Source: Pseudopedobacter sp044361595
Lineage (GTDB): Bacteria; Bacteroidota; Bacteroidia; Sphingobacteriales; Sphingobacteriaceae
Direction of reading: 5' to 3'
DNA: 64,000 bases
Assembly (NCBI GenBank): GCA_044361595.1
Contig: JBIKIN010000003.1
Coordinates: 132,170-196,169 of the forward strand
Shown piece by piece: positions 18,385 to 27,551 of the stretch. The translations under genes and the position numbers were made by a program. How positions within the stretch are numbered: the stretch's first letter is position 1; every line of letters begins with the position of its first letter. Below the pieces are notes generated by a model, which did no database searches, had not been told where the DNA came from, and worked only from the letters and a program-made list of their open reading frames with translations.

Positions 18385-19617
18385 ATGGCATTAAATTACG
18401 TTTGGATAGCTTTTTTTCTGGTTTCTTTCCTAGTTGCACTCATTAAACTTATTTTTTTTCAAGATTATCAAATATTCCAAACCATTGTAAACAGCACCTT
18501 TGATATGTCTAAAACAGGTGCCGAAATATCATTAGGCTTAGTAGGTTTAATGACATTTTGGTTAGGTATTATGAAAGTAGGCGAAAAAGGTGGAATGATT
18601 AACATTTTTGCTCGTTTGGTAGGACCATTTTTTGCTAAAATTTTTCCAGAAATTCCTAAAAATCATCCCGCTTTAGGTTCAGTATTAATGAATTTTAGTG
18701 CCAATATGTTAGGTTTAGATAATGCTGCAACGCCACTAGGTTTAAAAGCCATGAAAGAGTTGCAAGAACTAAATCCGCAAAAAGATACTGCTTCAAATGC
18801 TCAAATTATGTTTTTGGTGCTCAATGCATCTAGTTTGGTTTTAATTCCTACTAGCATTATGGCATTTAGAAAAGCGGCAGGCGCAGTAGATCCATCAGAT
18901 GTTTTTGTTCCTTGCCTTTTAGCTACATTTTTCTCTACCCTAGTGGGTTTGGTGGTAACCTGTTTGTACCAAAAAATCAATCTTTTTCAAAAAACAATCC
19001 TACTTTATTTGGGGGCCGCAGCTGCTGTAATTTTAGGTACTTTATATTATTTCACTACGCTATCTCAAGATCAAATTGGTTTAGTTTCGGGTGTTATAGG
19101 CAACGTCTTATTATTCAGTATCATTATTTCATTTATCACTTTAGCACTTTTTAGAAAAGTTAACGTTTTTGAGACCTTTATAGAAGGAGCTAAAGAAGGC
19201 TTTGAAATTGCAATTAAAATTATCCCTTATTTAGTAGGTATACTGGTTGCTGTGGGTGTTTTACGCGGCTCGGGTACTTTAGATTTTATTACTCAAGGTA
19301 TTGGTAGTTTAGTAGCGCTTTTTGGTTTAGACACTAGTTTTGTGCCAGCACTTCCAATTGCTTTTATGAAACCCTTAAGCGGAAGCGGTGCCCGTGGATT
19401 AATGGTTGAGCTAATGAATACCACCGGTGCTGATAGTTTTGCTTCTAGGGTTGCTTGCGTAATTCAAGGTTCTACAGAGACCACTTTTTATGTTTTAGCT
19501 ATTTATTTTGGCTCGGTTGCCGTTAAAAAAACTCGTCACGCTTTACCTGCCGCATTACTAGCCGAACTTGCAGGCGTAACAGCTGCTATTATAATTTCCT
19601 ATATATTTTTTAAATAA
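18385..19617 (+). CDS. Spore-maturation-like SpmA-SpmB fusion (nucleoside recognition/Gate domains)
   Basis: The membrane protein has 410 residues with two Gate (nucleoside recognition) domains, about 45-190 and 265-405, corresponding to SpmA and SpmB fused in one chain. Signatures include MNFSANMLGLDNAATPLGL in the first half and FMKPLSGSGARG with QGSTETTFYVLA in the second. In Bacillus spmA-spmB are co-transcribed with dacB and affect spore cortex cross-linking. This organism does not sporulate, so the role must be different, perhaps transport or envelope related. It sits in a same-strand run with an M14 peptidase and mgsA. Confidence 0.9.
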   Translation: MALNYVWIAFFLVSFLVALIKLIFFQDYQIFQTIVNSTFDMSKTGAEISLGLVGLMTFWLGIMKVGEKGGMINIFARLVGPFFAKIFPEIPKNHPALGSVLMNFSANMLGLDNAATPLGLKAMKELQELNPQKDTASNAQIMFLVLNASSLVLIPTSIMAFRKAAGAVDPSDVFVPCLLATFFSTLVGLVVTCLYQKINLFQKTILLYLGAAAAVILGTLYYFTTLSQDQIGLVSGVIGNVLLFSIIISFITLALFRKVNVFETFIEGAKEGFEIAIKIIPYLVGILVAVGVLRGSGTLDFITQGIGSLVALFGLDTSFVPALPIAFMKPLSGSGARGLMVELMNTTGADSFASRVACVIQGSTETTFYVLAIYFGSVAVKKTRHALPAALLAELAGVTAAIIISYIFFK

Positions 19618-19628
19618 TAGAATTTCTC

Positions 19629-19997
19629 ATGATAAAGAAACTTGCTCTAATTGCTCACGATGGAAGAAAAGCAGAAATGGTAGCCTTTGTAAAAGACCAT
19701 TTTGAAACTCTTAAAGAAATGGAGTTAACCGCAACAGGCACAACTGGTGGTTACGTAGAACAAACAGGCTTAACGGTAGATAAGAAACTAAGTGGACCAA
19801 AAGGAGGCGATGCGCAAATTGCCGCAATGGCCGCCGAAGGTAAATTAGATGGTATCATTTTCTTTAGAGACCCATTGGGTAAACACCCACACGAGCCCGA
19901 TGTACAAATGTTAATGCGCATTTGCGACGTACATAATGTTGCTATTGCAACAAACCCAGCAACGGCTAAACTGATTTTAAATGGGTTAAGTTTGTAA
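19629..19997 (+). CDS. mgsA: Methylglyoxal synthase
   Basis: It converts dihydroxyacetone phosphate into methylglyoxal and phosphate, a bypass of lower glycolysis that relieves phosphosugar stress. The 122 residues are a short version of the family. Conserved segments are the start IAHDGRKAEM, the phosphate-binding TGTTG, the catalytic Asp in GPKGGD61, FFRDPLGKHPHEPDV and IATNPATA. Its start is 11 bp after the spmAB stop, which suggests one transcript. Confidence 0.95.
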   Translation: MIKKLALIAHDGRKAEMVAFVKDHFETLKEMELTATGTTGGYVEQTGLTVDKKLSGPKGGDAQIAAMAAEGKLDGIIFFRDPLGKHPHEPDVQMLMRICDVHNVAIATNPATAKLILNGLSL

Positions 19998-20182
19998 GCG
20001 TTAGAATAAAATTAGCCATTAACACCTGTTTAAAATAGTTTTAGAGATATTTTAAATTATTTTTTAGAATAACAACAAGGACAAATACTTTAAATCTATT
20101 GGTAAAATCGAATTTCTAAATAAGTAATATCAAAATCTTGTAACTTGAAATGTAGATGTCTGAGAATAAGAAACTACACATA

Positions 20183-20190
20183 TATATTTG
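20183..20190 (+). promoter_or_regulatory. Possible -7 element of the DUF885 gene
   Basis: TATATTTG fits TAnnTTTG and lies 64 bp before the chosen start. No TTG is seen at the proper -33 position. Confidence 0.35.
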
Positions 20191-20254
20191 TAAGCTTCCC
20201 TAAAACAATACATACCGTTAAAGAAATCGACTATCATTGGCAAAAAATATAAAG

Positions 20255-22048
20255 ATGAAAAGAACAATATTAATCGCAACGTTAGCTTTACTTACACTAA
20301 CAAGTTTTTCTCAATCTTCGATTAGGACAAACCCACCGTTACAACTTGGAGAATTATTAAGACAATATTCAAAGGAATATTATGCTTTAAATCCATTAGC
20401 AGCGACAGAAGCAGGCATCAATGACTACAACAGCCAAATGGAAATTAATATTAGTGAGAAATATAGTAAGAAAGCAAAAGCCCTCAATCAAAAATATATC
20501 ACCCAATTAGCTGTTATAAACAAAACAGGTTTGACAGCATCTGAACTATTGAGTATTGATGTGCTTACCTACAAGCTAAAATCTGAAAACGAACTGTTAA
20601 ATAATTCTTTGGTTTCTTCAACGAACATATATCGCCCTGTTGACCAATTCGTATGGAGCTTTCCAACACGTTTTGCTACATTAGGTTCAGGAGCAGGATT
20701 TATTCCTTTCAAAACCGAGAAAGATTATAGGGATTTTATTAGCCGTATGAAACTTTTTCAAATTTGTGTAGACCAAGCCATTGCTAATATGCAAAAGGGA
20801 GTTGAATTTAATAACACCAATTCAAGGGCTGCTATGGAAAAAGTGCCGCCTCAATTAAAATCATTATTTGAAGCTACAGTGCAAGAAAATGTTTTCTATA
20901 AACCTTTGTTAAATCTACCAGCTAATATCGATAATGCCTCTGCGATTGAATTAAAAAAAGATTATTCGGCAGCCATTGAAAATATTATTAAGCCAGCCTA
21001 TAAAAAATTACATGACTATATCGTTACCGATTATATTCCCAAATCAAGAAAAACATCTGGGCTCTTAAATAATAATAACGGTAAGAAAGAATATGAATTA
21101 TGGTTAAAGTATTATACCACAACAAACATCAGCGCCGAGCAAATTTTTAATTTAGGACTTAGCGAAGTCTCCCGTATTCGTAAAGCAATGGATTCTGTAA
21201 AAACCCAAGCAGGTTTTAAAGGCGATTTAAAGTCCTTTTTTGAATATGTAAAAACAGATTCCAAATTTTTTCCGTTTAAAACCGAAGAGGAGGTATTGGA
21301 TAGGTTTAGAAGTTTTCAGGATAAGATGTCTCCACAACTGAATCTACTTTTCAATTTAAAACCCAAAGCAAAATTTGAAGTAAGAGCTACTGAAAAATTT
21401 CGGGAAGCTGGTGCTAATGCTCAATATATTAAGCCATCAAGAGATGGAACAAGACCCGGTATTTTTTATGAGGTAATTCGTGACCCTGCTCAATACAATT
21501 ATTTTAAGATGGAAGATTTATTTATACACGAAGCTATTCCAGGTCATCACTATCAATTAGCTATTCAAGATGAAGCCGATATTCCTGAATTTAGAAAAGC
21601 TTATACCACAAGCGCTTTTGTGGAAGGATGGGCATTGTATGCAGAAAGTTTAGGAAAGGAATTAGGAATGTACACAGACCCTTATCAATACCTAGGTAGG
21701 CTAAATGGCGAAATAGAAAGAGCGGTTAGATTAGTTGTTGATGCAGGAATCCATTACAAAGGATGGAGTCGTGAAAAAGCCATTGCCTATGTATTGGAAA
21801 ATCAACCCGTATCAGCTATTGAGGCTGAACAAAGGATAGAACGGTATATGGTTATAGCTGGGCAGGCGGTAAGTTATAAAGTGGGCGAATTAAAAATTAT
21901 TGAACTGCGTGAAAGTGCAAAGAAAAAATTAGGGAACAGGTTTGACATCAAAGAATTCCACGATGAAGTATTGAAAGACGGCTGTTTACCGCTGATTATT
22001 TTGGAAACAAAAATTAATAGGTGGATAGAAAGCAAGGTCTCAAAATGA
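20255..22048 (+). CDS. DUF885 family secreted protein (putative metallopeptidase-like)
   Basis: The 597-residue protein has a signal peptide (MKRTILIATLALLTLTSFSQ) followed by the alpha-helical DUF885 domain through the C-terminus. The segment LFIHEAIPGHHYQLA is an HExxGHH-like zinc-binding motif, and a Glu-rich helix (FVEGWALYAESLG) downstream supplies a likely third ligand, so a peptidase role is plausible. A TTG codon 18 bp upstream would extend it, but the signal peptide begins at this ATG. It stands alone between repeat-bearing spacers. Confidence 0.85.
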   Translation: MKRTILIATLALLTLTSFSQSSIRTNPPLQLGELLRQYSKEYYALNPLAATEAGINDYNSQMEINISEKYSKKAKALNQKYITQLAVINKTGLTASELLSIDVLTYKLKSENELLNNSLVSSTNIYRPVDQFVWSFPTRFATLGSGAGFIPFKTEKDYRDFISRMKLFQICVDQAIANMQKGVEFNNTNSRAAMEKVPPQLKSLFEATVQENVFYKPLLNLPANIDNASAIELKKDYSAAIENIIKPAYKKLHDYIVTDYIPKSRKTSGLLNNNNGKKEYELWLKYYTTTNISAEQIFNLGLSEVSRIRKAMDSVKTQAGFKGDLKSFFEYVKTDSKFFPFKTEEEVLDRFRSFQDKMSPQLNLLFNLKPKAKFEVRATEKFREAGANAQYIKPSRDGTRPGIFYEVIRDPAQYNYFKMEDLFIHEAIPGHHYQLAIQDEADIPEFRKAYTTSAFVEGWALYAESLGKELGMYTDPYQYLGRLNGEIERAVRLVVDAGIHYKGWSREKAIAYVLENQPVSAIEAEQRIERYMVIAGQAVSYKVGELKIIELRESAKKKLGNRFDIKEFHDEVLKDGCLPLIILETKINRWIESKVSK

Positions 22049-22446
22049 TAAGAAATATAAACAACTCAAATAGGTATAAAAAAGGGCAGCCACTAACAGC
22101 TAAGGTATAAAAATTGCGGGTTTAGTGCTAAATTGAACATTCGGTTTTTAAATGAAGTTTAGTGTTAAATTGAAAGTGAGTACTTATAAATCAGATACTT
22201 AAACAAGATATCAAACGTTAGAACCGTGAGCTAAACTACAATACCATTAAGTTATTCATATATAATAGATCCTTTAAGTAGACTTGTTTATGAAGCATTT
22301 TTAGCGCAACGTGACGACTATATTTCTTAACTTAATGACCATTTGCTAGTCTGTTAAGGAGTTCCGTTAAGTTCTTTTTTTAAAAACTTAACCCTCCGCT
22401 TCGCTCCCGCCCTTCCAATCCTTGCCGCAATTACTGCCTTTTGAAA
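22049..22446. repeat. Intergenic region with a degenerate dispersed Bacteroidota repeat
   Basis: About 160 bp (roughly 22100-22260) contains paired near-direct phrases (TTTAGTGCTAAATTGAACATTCGG and TTTAGTGTTAAATTGAAAG, shortened here in meaning to a repeated TTTAGTGyTAAATTGAA) and ends in GAGCTAAACTACAATACCA. It resembles an extragenic repeat I know from other Bacteroidota. The remainder (22260-22446) is AT-rich with a GC-richer patch near 22395-22425. I find no gene in this 398-bp gap. Confidence 0.5.
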
Positions 22447-22878
22447 TTATTTCTTTAAAACCATTTTATAGTGCTGTATACCAGCTTCTTCAAACATCTC
22501 ACCTTCTGCAACAAAATTAGCTTTCAAATATAACGGCATGGCACTTACTTGTGCATGTAGGTAAATGTAGGTTGCGGTTTCTGGTAAATCATTAATAACA
22601 GTTTGTACCATTTTACTAGCTACACCTTTCCCTCTAAACTCTTGCAATACCGCAAAACGCTCTAATTTAAATCCTTTTTCGGTTTGTCGCCAGCGGCAAG
22701 CACCAGCAGGAATTTGATTATAAGTGGCTAAAAAATGAGTAGAAACATCTTCGTTTTCCCATTCTAACTCGGGCGGACAGTTTTGCTCTTCAACAAAAAC
22801 TGTAGTTCTTATTTGATAAACTTTAGCCAGTTCTTGTTCGCTATCTACTTTTAATACTTCTATTAAATCCATCATCAA
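22447..22878 (-). CDS. GNAT family N-acetyltransferase
   Basis: The enzyme is predicted to move an acetyl group from acetyl-CoA to an unknown amine. It has 143 residues. Motif A, the acetyl-CoA binding loop, is EFRGKGVASKMVQ, with the preceding beta strand FKLERFAVL, and motif B is seen in YLKANFVAEGEMFEEAGIQHYKM. This arrangement resembles the ElaA/YjcF-type subfamily. Three consecutive Met codons at the start make the exact first residue uncertain. No functional context is given by the neighbours. Confidence 0.88.
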   Translation of the reverse strand: MMMDLIEVLKVDSEQELAKVYQIRTTVFVEEQNCPPELEWENEDVSTHFLATYNQIPAGACRWRQTEKGFKLERFAVLQEFRGKGVASKMVQTVINDLPETATYIYLHAQVSAMPLYLKANFVAEGEMFEEAGIQHYKMVLKK

Positions 22879-23205
22879 AAGTAAAAATCTAATTCAGATA
22901 TTAAAGTAAAATTTATGTAGAAAGGATGTTATTTACATTTCGGTAAAGGTTTCGTGTTAACAATAGTCCAAAGGACTCCATCGGAGCAAAGGTAGTTCCC
23001 GATTTTCCATCAAGACTATATCCACCAGCTAGCGGAGTGTTTAAACGCCCATTTCTTACATTTTTAAAAGAAATTATAATTCCCTTAAACAATATTGGAC
23101 TATTCTAATATTTAAGTTTTCGTTATTTAGCTATCAAATTTTAATAAATTTTAGTGTTGTATTTAATAAAAAACCTAAATTTAAAATCTCACATTTAATT
23201 AATAC
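22879..23205. other. Intergenic spacer with short palindromes
   Basis: The 327-bp divergent gap holds a small perfect palindrome AGTCCAAAGGACT near 22966 and a GC-richer stretch to about 23055. The right half is AT-rich and presumably carries the promoter of the following gene, but no clear TAnnTTTG is seen. Confidence 0.45.
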
Positions 23206-25914
23206 ATGAAACTAGTTTTCAAAAATCTATATCTTACTTTATTTGCTCTTTTGCTTTGTCAAAGTATTTGGGCACAAGAAAAAGTATCACTAGCAGAGAT
23301 GGCAAAAAAGAACGCCAAACTCGTTTTTGATGTTCCGTCAGAAAAGGTTTACTTGCATTTTGACAAGCCTTATTATGCCGTGGGCGATACCATTTGGTTT
23401 AAAGGTTATGTTACTTTAGAAAATCAAACACCATCTCCATTAAGCAAAATATTATATGTAGAACTTATTAATCACAAAGATTCTTTAGTAGAGAGTTTAA
23501 AACTTCCGGTGACTAATGCTGTAGCAACAGGAAGTTTTATGTTAGGCTTTCCAGATTTTAAGGAAGGAAATTATCATGTTAGAGCATATACCAAATGGAT
23601 GCTGAACAAAACCGAAGCGTATTTTTTTAAAAGAAACATTGTAATAGGTAATGCGCTCAATAAATATTTAAAAACCAATGTCAGCTATAAAGGCGCTATT
23701 ACAGATAAAGGACAAAAAGTAAACAGTAAAATTTCTTTTAAAGACGAAACCGGCAGACCCTATGCCAATAAAAAAGTAAGCTGGGAAGCTATAGCCGATT
23801 ATGAAAGAGTAGATAAAGGAAAGGCCACAACAGATGCTCAAGGTAACATCAATATAGATTTTGGTGCTTCTAGCAAAGTTGCGCTAAATGGAGGATTTCT
23901 CCAAATTGAATTAGAGCCTGGCGACGGTAGGATTTTAAAAGAAAAACTATCATTAAAAACAGCCATTTTAGAAAACGATTTACAGTTTTTCCCTGAAGGG
24001 GGCGATTTAATTGACGGTATAAACAGCGTTGTAGCATTTAAAGCCATAAGATCAGACGGTTTAGGCGCAAATTTTAAAGCCCGAATAAGTGACGAGGCTG
24101 GCGAAACTGTTGCTAATATCTTACCCAGCAATTTAGGTATGGGAAGTTTTACCATTACACCTAAAGCAGGTAAAAAATATTTTGTGAATGCCATTTTTGA
24201 AAACGGCGAACAAAAAACCTTTAATCTACCTGTTGTTAAAACAAGTGGAATAGTAATAAGCACTGTTCAAAAACAAGATAGCTTATATATTACCATGAAG
24301 GTTAATGAAACTTATTTAACCGAAAATAGAAACAAGACTATTTATTTAGTCGCTCAAAACAATCAAAACATTTATTACGCCGCACAAACATTATTACGTA
24401 TAAAAGAATATACTATTACAATTCCAGAAGATAGGCTACCGACAGGTATTTTAGCAGTATCGATATTAAATACAGATTACGAACCACTAAGCGAGAGGCT
24501 AACTTTTATTAAAAGAAAGGATGATTTAAAAATTAACCTAAAGCCAGATTTAGCAGCCTATAGTGGCAGACAAAAAATAAACTTTGGCATTCAAACCTCA
24601 GGTTTTAATTCTGCCGAAGGAAATTATTCTATTTCGGTAGTAAATGACAGCAAAGTTCCTGTTAACGAGGATGATGAAATTACCATTTATAGCAGCATGC
24701 TTCTAAACTCCAATCTTCAAGGCTTTATAGAAAAACCAAACTATTATTTCCATAACTTAAATCCCAAAAAAGCCGCTGATTTAGATATTTTAATGTTAAC
24801 ACAGGGCTATAGTAAATTTAAATATAAAGATGTTGCAATTGATGCGCCTTTAAATATCACAATGCTACCCGAGCAAAGTATCGAGGTTAGCGGAGTAATC
24901 AGAAAATCAACCGGGTTACCTTTAGAAAACGGCCGTATACTTTTTCAAATACCAGATAAATTCTTCACCGCAACAGGTACAACCAATAAAGAAGGTAAGT
25001 TTATCTTTAAAAATTTAGTTTTTAGAGACTCTTCTAATGTTGTTATCAACGCTAGAAACAACATTAATTCTAAAGATTTAAAAATTATTATGGATGGCGA
25101 ACCTTTTCCTGCTATTATAAGAAATATCAATGCCCCTGCAGACATATTAAATATTGATAGTGCATTAAACACCTATTTAAAAAGCAGTAGAGTAGAGCAT
25201 CAAAGTGCATTTTTATTGAAGGAAGTAGTAGTAACTAGCACAGTTACTAAAAAAGTGAAAGACCACACGGATTATGCTGCGTTAAGTGGCTTAAGCCCAA
25301 TTGCAGACAGAGTTTTACCTGCTACCCAAATACAAGGCTGTGCTATTTTAATTAATTGTTTAGGTGGTGCGGGTTTAACCTATATAGACAATCTGTTGTA
25401 CTTAAGTAGAACTTATAATCAGGGTTTAAAAGTGCCTGTAGACATTTATGTAAATGGCATGCAAGTAGATGCTGCATACCTAATGGGCTTAGATGCTAAA
25501 GGAGTAGAATCTATTGAAGTTTTTTATAATGATGGTTTATCAGGCATTAATAGAAGAAATAACACAAATGGTGTTTTAGCTATTAATATGATAGAAACTC
25601 CAAAAGTTAAAATCACAAAAGATCAGTTAAAAGAGCTTTTTCCACCTACCAATATCATAACCATTCAACCAAAAGGTTATGCGGTAGAAAGGCAGTTTTA
25701 TACCCCTAAATTTAGTGGCCCAAGAACCAGTTTACAACGCGAAGATTACAGAACAACCATACATTGGGAGCCTATTATAGTGACAGATAAAACTGGTAAA
25801 GGGACTTTTAGTTATTACAATAGCGATGCTAAAGGCCCTTACAGAGTAACCATTGAAGGGATAGATGCAAATGGGAATATTGGTAGAACTGTTTATAAAT
25901 ACCAATTAAAGTAA
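23206..25914 (+). CDS. Macroglobulin-like surface protein with TonB-plug-like domain
   Basis: The 902-residue protein starts with a signal peptide ending near SIWAQ. The N-terminal part has MG2-like beta domains (YLHFDKPYYAVGDTIWFKGYV), with further beta-sandwich domains to about 540. A carboxypeptidase-regulatory-like repeat follows (SGVIRKSTGLPLENGRILF), then a TonB-receptor-plug-like domain near 670-800 (VDIYVNGMQVDAAYLMGLDA), and a last beta domain ending at YKYQLK. No beta-barrel follows, so it cannot by itself be a transporter. Such proteins are common in Bacteroidota and their role is unknown. A TIGR04282 gene starts 13 bp after the stop. Confidence 0.82.
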   Translation: MKLVFKNLYLTLFALLLCQSIWAQEKVSLAEMAKKNAKLVFDVPSEKVYLHFDKPYYAVGDTIWFKGYVTLENQTPSPLSKILYVELINHKDSLVESLKLPVTNAVATGSFMLGFPDFKEGNYHVRAYTKWMLNKTEAYFFKRNIVIGNALNKYLKTNVSYKGAITDKGQKVNSKISFKDETGRPYANKKVSWEAIADYERVDKGKATTDAQGNINIDFGASSKVALNGGFLQIELEPGDGRILKEKLSLKTAILENDLQFFPEGGDLIDGINSVVAFKAIRSDGLGANFKARISDEAGETVANILPSNLGMGSFTITPKAGKKYFVNAIFENGEQKTFNLPVVKTSGIVISTVQKQDSLYITMKVNETYLTENRNKTIYLVAQNNQNIYYAAQTLLRIKEYTITIPEDRLPTGILAVSILNTDYEPLSERLTFIKRKDDLKINLKPDLAAYSGRQKINFGIQTSGFNSAEGNYSISVVNDSKVPVNEDDEITIYSSMLLNSNLQGFIEKPNYYFHNLNPKKAADLDILMLTQGYSKFKYKDVAIDAPLNITMLPEQSIEVSGVIRKSTGLPLENGRILFQIPDKFFTATGTTNKEGKFIFKNLVFRDSSNVVINARNNINSKDLKIIMDGEPFPAIIRNINAPADILNIDSALNTYLKSSRVEHQSAFLLKEVVVTSTVTKKVKDHTDYAALSGLSPIADRVLPATQIQGCAILINCLGGAGLTYIDNLLYLSRTYNQGLKVPVDIYVNGMQVDAAYLMGLDAKGVESIEVFYNDGLSGINRRNNTNGVLAINMIETPKVKITKDQLKELFPPTNIITIQPKGYAVERQFYTPKFSGPRTSLQREDYRTTIHWEPIIVTDKTGKGTFSYYNSDAKGPYRVTIEGIDANGNIGRTVYKYQLK

Positions 25915-25927
25915 TTTTAAATTCTTT

Positions 25928-26533
25928 ATGCCAAAGCAAGCTGTAATTATCTTTTTAAAATACCCGGAACTTGGCCGCTCTAAAACAAGATTAGCTGCAT
26001 CCATAGGGGACGAAAATGCTTTAAAAATATATAGAGAATTATTAGAGCACACCCATCAAATTACCAAAGATCTAAATTGTGATAGGTTTTTGTTTTACGA
26101 TAAAGAAACACCCAATAAAATGGATTGGGAGCAACATAAATACCATAATTTGGTTCAAATAGAAAGTGATTTAGGCGGAAGAATGAAAAACGCTTTTGAA
26201 GTAATATTTAATAAGGGCTACCAAAGTGTGATTATTATTGGCTCTGATTGTTACGATTTAAATGAGACTATAATTAACCAAGCTTTTGATTTTTTAAAGC
26301 AAAATGAGGTTGTAATTGGTCCAGCATTAGACGGCGGCTACTATTTACTAGGTTTAACAAAAATGGTAAATAGCCTATTTGAAGATGTTAAATGGAGCAC
26401 CAGCGAAGTATTTAATGCAACGGTGAGTATTTTAGAAGAACTAAATGTAAAATACGATACTACTACCCCATTATCTGATATTGATGTTTATGAGGATTTA
26501 CCATCTAGTCTTAAAAAACTTTTAGAAGAATAG
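25928..26533 (+). CDS. TIGR04282 / DUF2064 glycosyltransferase-like protein
   Basis: The 201-residue protein has a GT-A-like nucleotide-sugar fold. It begins QAVIIFLKYPELGRSKTRLA, which matches the family's conserved KxPxxGxxKTRL start, and includes the metal-binding-type segment IIGSDCYDL and the LDGGYYLLGL motif. Some relatives act with ArsS in arsenosugar synthesis, but no arsenic gene is nearby, so substrate and pathway are open. Translation may be coupled to the upstream macroglobulin-like gene. Confidence 0.88.
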   Translation: MPKQAVIIFLKYPELGRSKTRLAASIGDENALKIYRELLEHTHQITKDLNCDRFLFYDKETPNKMDWEQHKYHNLVQIESDLGGRMKNAFEVIFNKGYQSVIIIGSDCYDLNETIINQAFDFLKQNEVVIGPALDGGYYLLGLTKMVNSLFEDVKWSTSEVFNATVSILEELNVKYDTTTPLSDIDVYEDLPSSLKKLLEE

Positions 26534-26564
26534 ATAAAATATTAAATTTAATTAGATTCATTGT

Positions 26565-26860
26565 AAAAGCACAAACAACCGTTCACTAATCACTCCTTCT
26601 TCTTTGTTGTTATTAGCAATAAAAAAAATTAAAGCAGAAGCTTGGTAGCAACAAACGCCTGCCTGTCCGGTAGGCAGCAGAGAGTTTATTCGGTGTTTTT
26701 ATTTTTAAAGGTACGCAGGTGTTCGCAAAGCTCGGGTTTGGGTTAATTTTGCGGAAAAACTGCGAAGCACTCTTGAAGGCCTTAAACGACAATAAACAAA
26801 ACTGAAAAAAAGTGACTAGCCCTCTGCGGCAATGAGCAGGTTTTAGCGTTAGCTAAAACA
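26565..26860. repeat. Extragenic mosaic repeat, copy A
   Basis: The gap 26534-26950 is mostly one copy of a composite repeat: AAAGCACAAACAACCGTT, a variable stretch, AGAGTTTATTCGGTG, GTTCGCAAAGCTCGGGTTT, AACTGCGAAGCACTCTTGAA, and AGTGACTAGCCCTCTGCGG. The same blocks in the same order recur at 31.1-32.1 kb. It contains stops in every frame and no gene. Confidence 0.85.
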
Positions 26861-26874
26861 TATGGTATGTTTAA

Positions 26875-26929
26875 TAAAAAAAGCGGTCTCAAAATCGAAT
26901 TTTTACATTCAATTTTGAGGCCGCCTCTT
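26875..26929 (-). terminator. ssb intrinsic terminator
   Basis: Read on the minus strand, AGGCGGCCTCAAAATTGAA pairs with TTCGATTTTGAGACCGCT around a short loop and is followed by T7. It begins 21 bp after the ssb stop. Confidence 0.85.
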
Positions 26930-26950
26930 TAATTCATCTAATTTGGTTGT

Positions 26951-27286
26951 TTACTTTTTACCCAAAACGGCAAACTCATTTACGATGATCTCGGTAATAT
27001 ATTTTTTATTACCCTCCTTATCGTTATAGCTTTTATTTACTAACCTGCCTTCAATAGCCACTTCACTTCCTTTGGTTAAAATTTGGGAAGCAATATCTGC
27101 TTGCTTGTTCCATACAGCTATTTGATGCCAGTGTGTTTCTTCTACTCGCTCGCCTTTTTCGTTTTTATACGTATAATTGGTGGCTACACTAAATTTAGCA
27201 ACTTTCATGGTTTTAGAAATTTCTTTTACTTCTGGTGCTGCACCTAAAAACCCGATTAAACGTACACTGTTTCTTAAATTGTTCAT
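26951..27286 (-). CDS. ssb: Single-stranded DNA-binding protein, short form
   Basis: The OB-fold protein binds ssDNA. It has 111 residues with the family features RLIGFLGAAPEVK, FSVATNYTYKNEKGE, HWHQIAVW and GSEVAIEGRLVNKSY. The chain stops right after the OB fold (EFAVLGKK), so the Gly/Pro-rich linker and the acidic tip (DDDIPF type) that normally recruit partners are absent. Bacteroidota often carry several SSBs, and this is likely a paralogue of the essential one. It has its own 3' terminator. Confidence 0.93.
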   Translation of the reverse strand: MNNLRNSVRLIGFLGAAPEVKEISKTMKVAKFSVATNYTYKNEKGERVEETHWHQIAVWNKQADIASQILTKGSEVAIEGRLVNKSYNDKEGNKKYITEIIVNEFAVLGKK

Positions 27287-27400
27287 GATCTTAAAAATTA
27301 AATTGTAAATACTTGATTAACGAACAGTTAACCACAATAGCTAACCGACGATACAAAGGTGAAAACAAGCCAGGAAATTAATCGGGTGTTAAACATTTAT

Positions 27401-27418
27401 ATCCGTATATAAACGGAT
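27401..27418. repeat. Short palindrome between ssb and the lipoprotein gene
   Basis: ATCCGT-ATATAA-ACGGAT is an inverted repeat with 6-bp arms in the divergent spacer (265 bp). It might be an operator for either gene; nothing ties it to a known regulator. Confidence 0.35.
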
Positions 27419-27551
27419 GAATACGAATAAAGGCTGTTTGGTGTGGTTTTAAGCTGAATTTGATGAAATAAAATGTTACTTTTTTCTGTATATTAGGCAT
27501 ATTTATAAGTTATGCCTCTTTGTAGGGCGACACCGAACAAACAGACAATAA

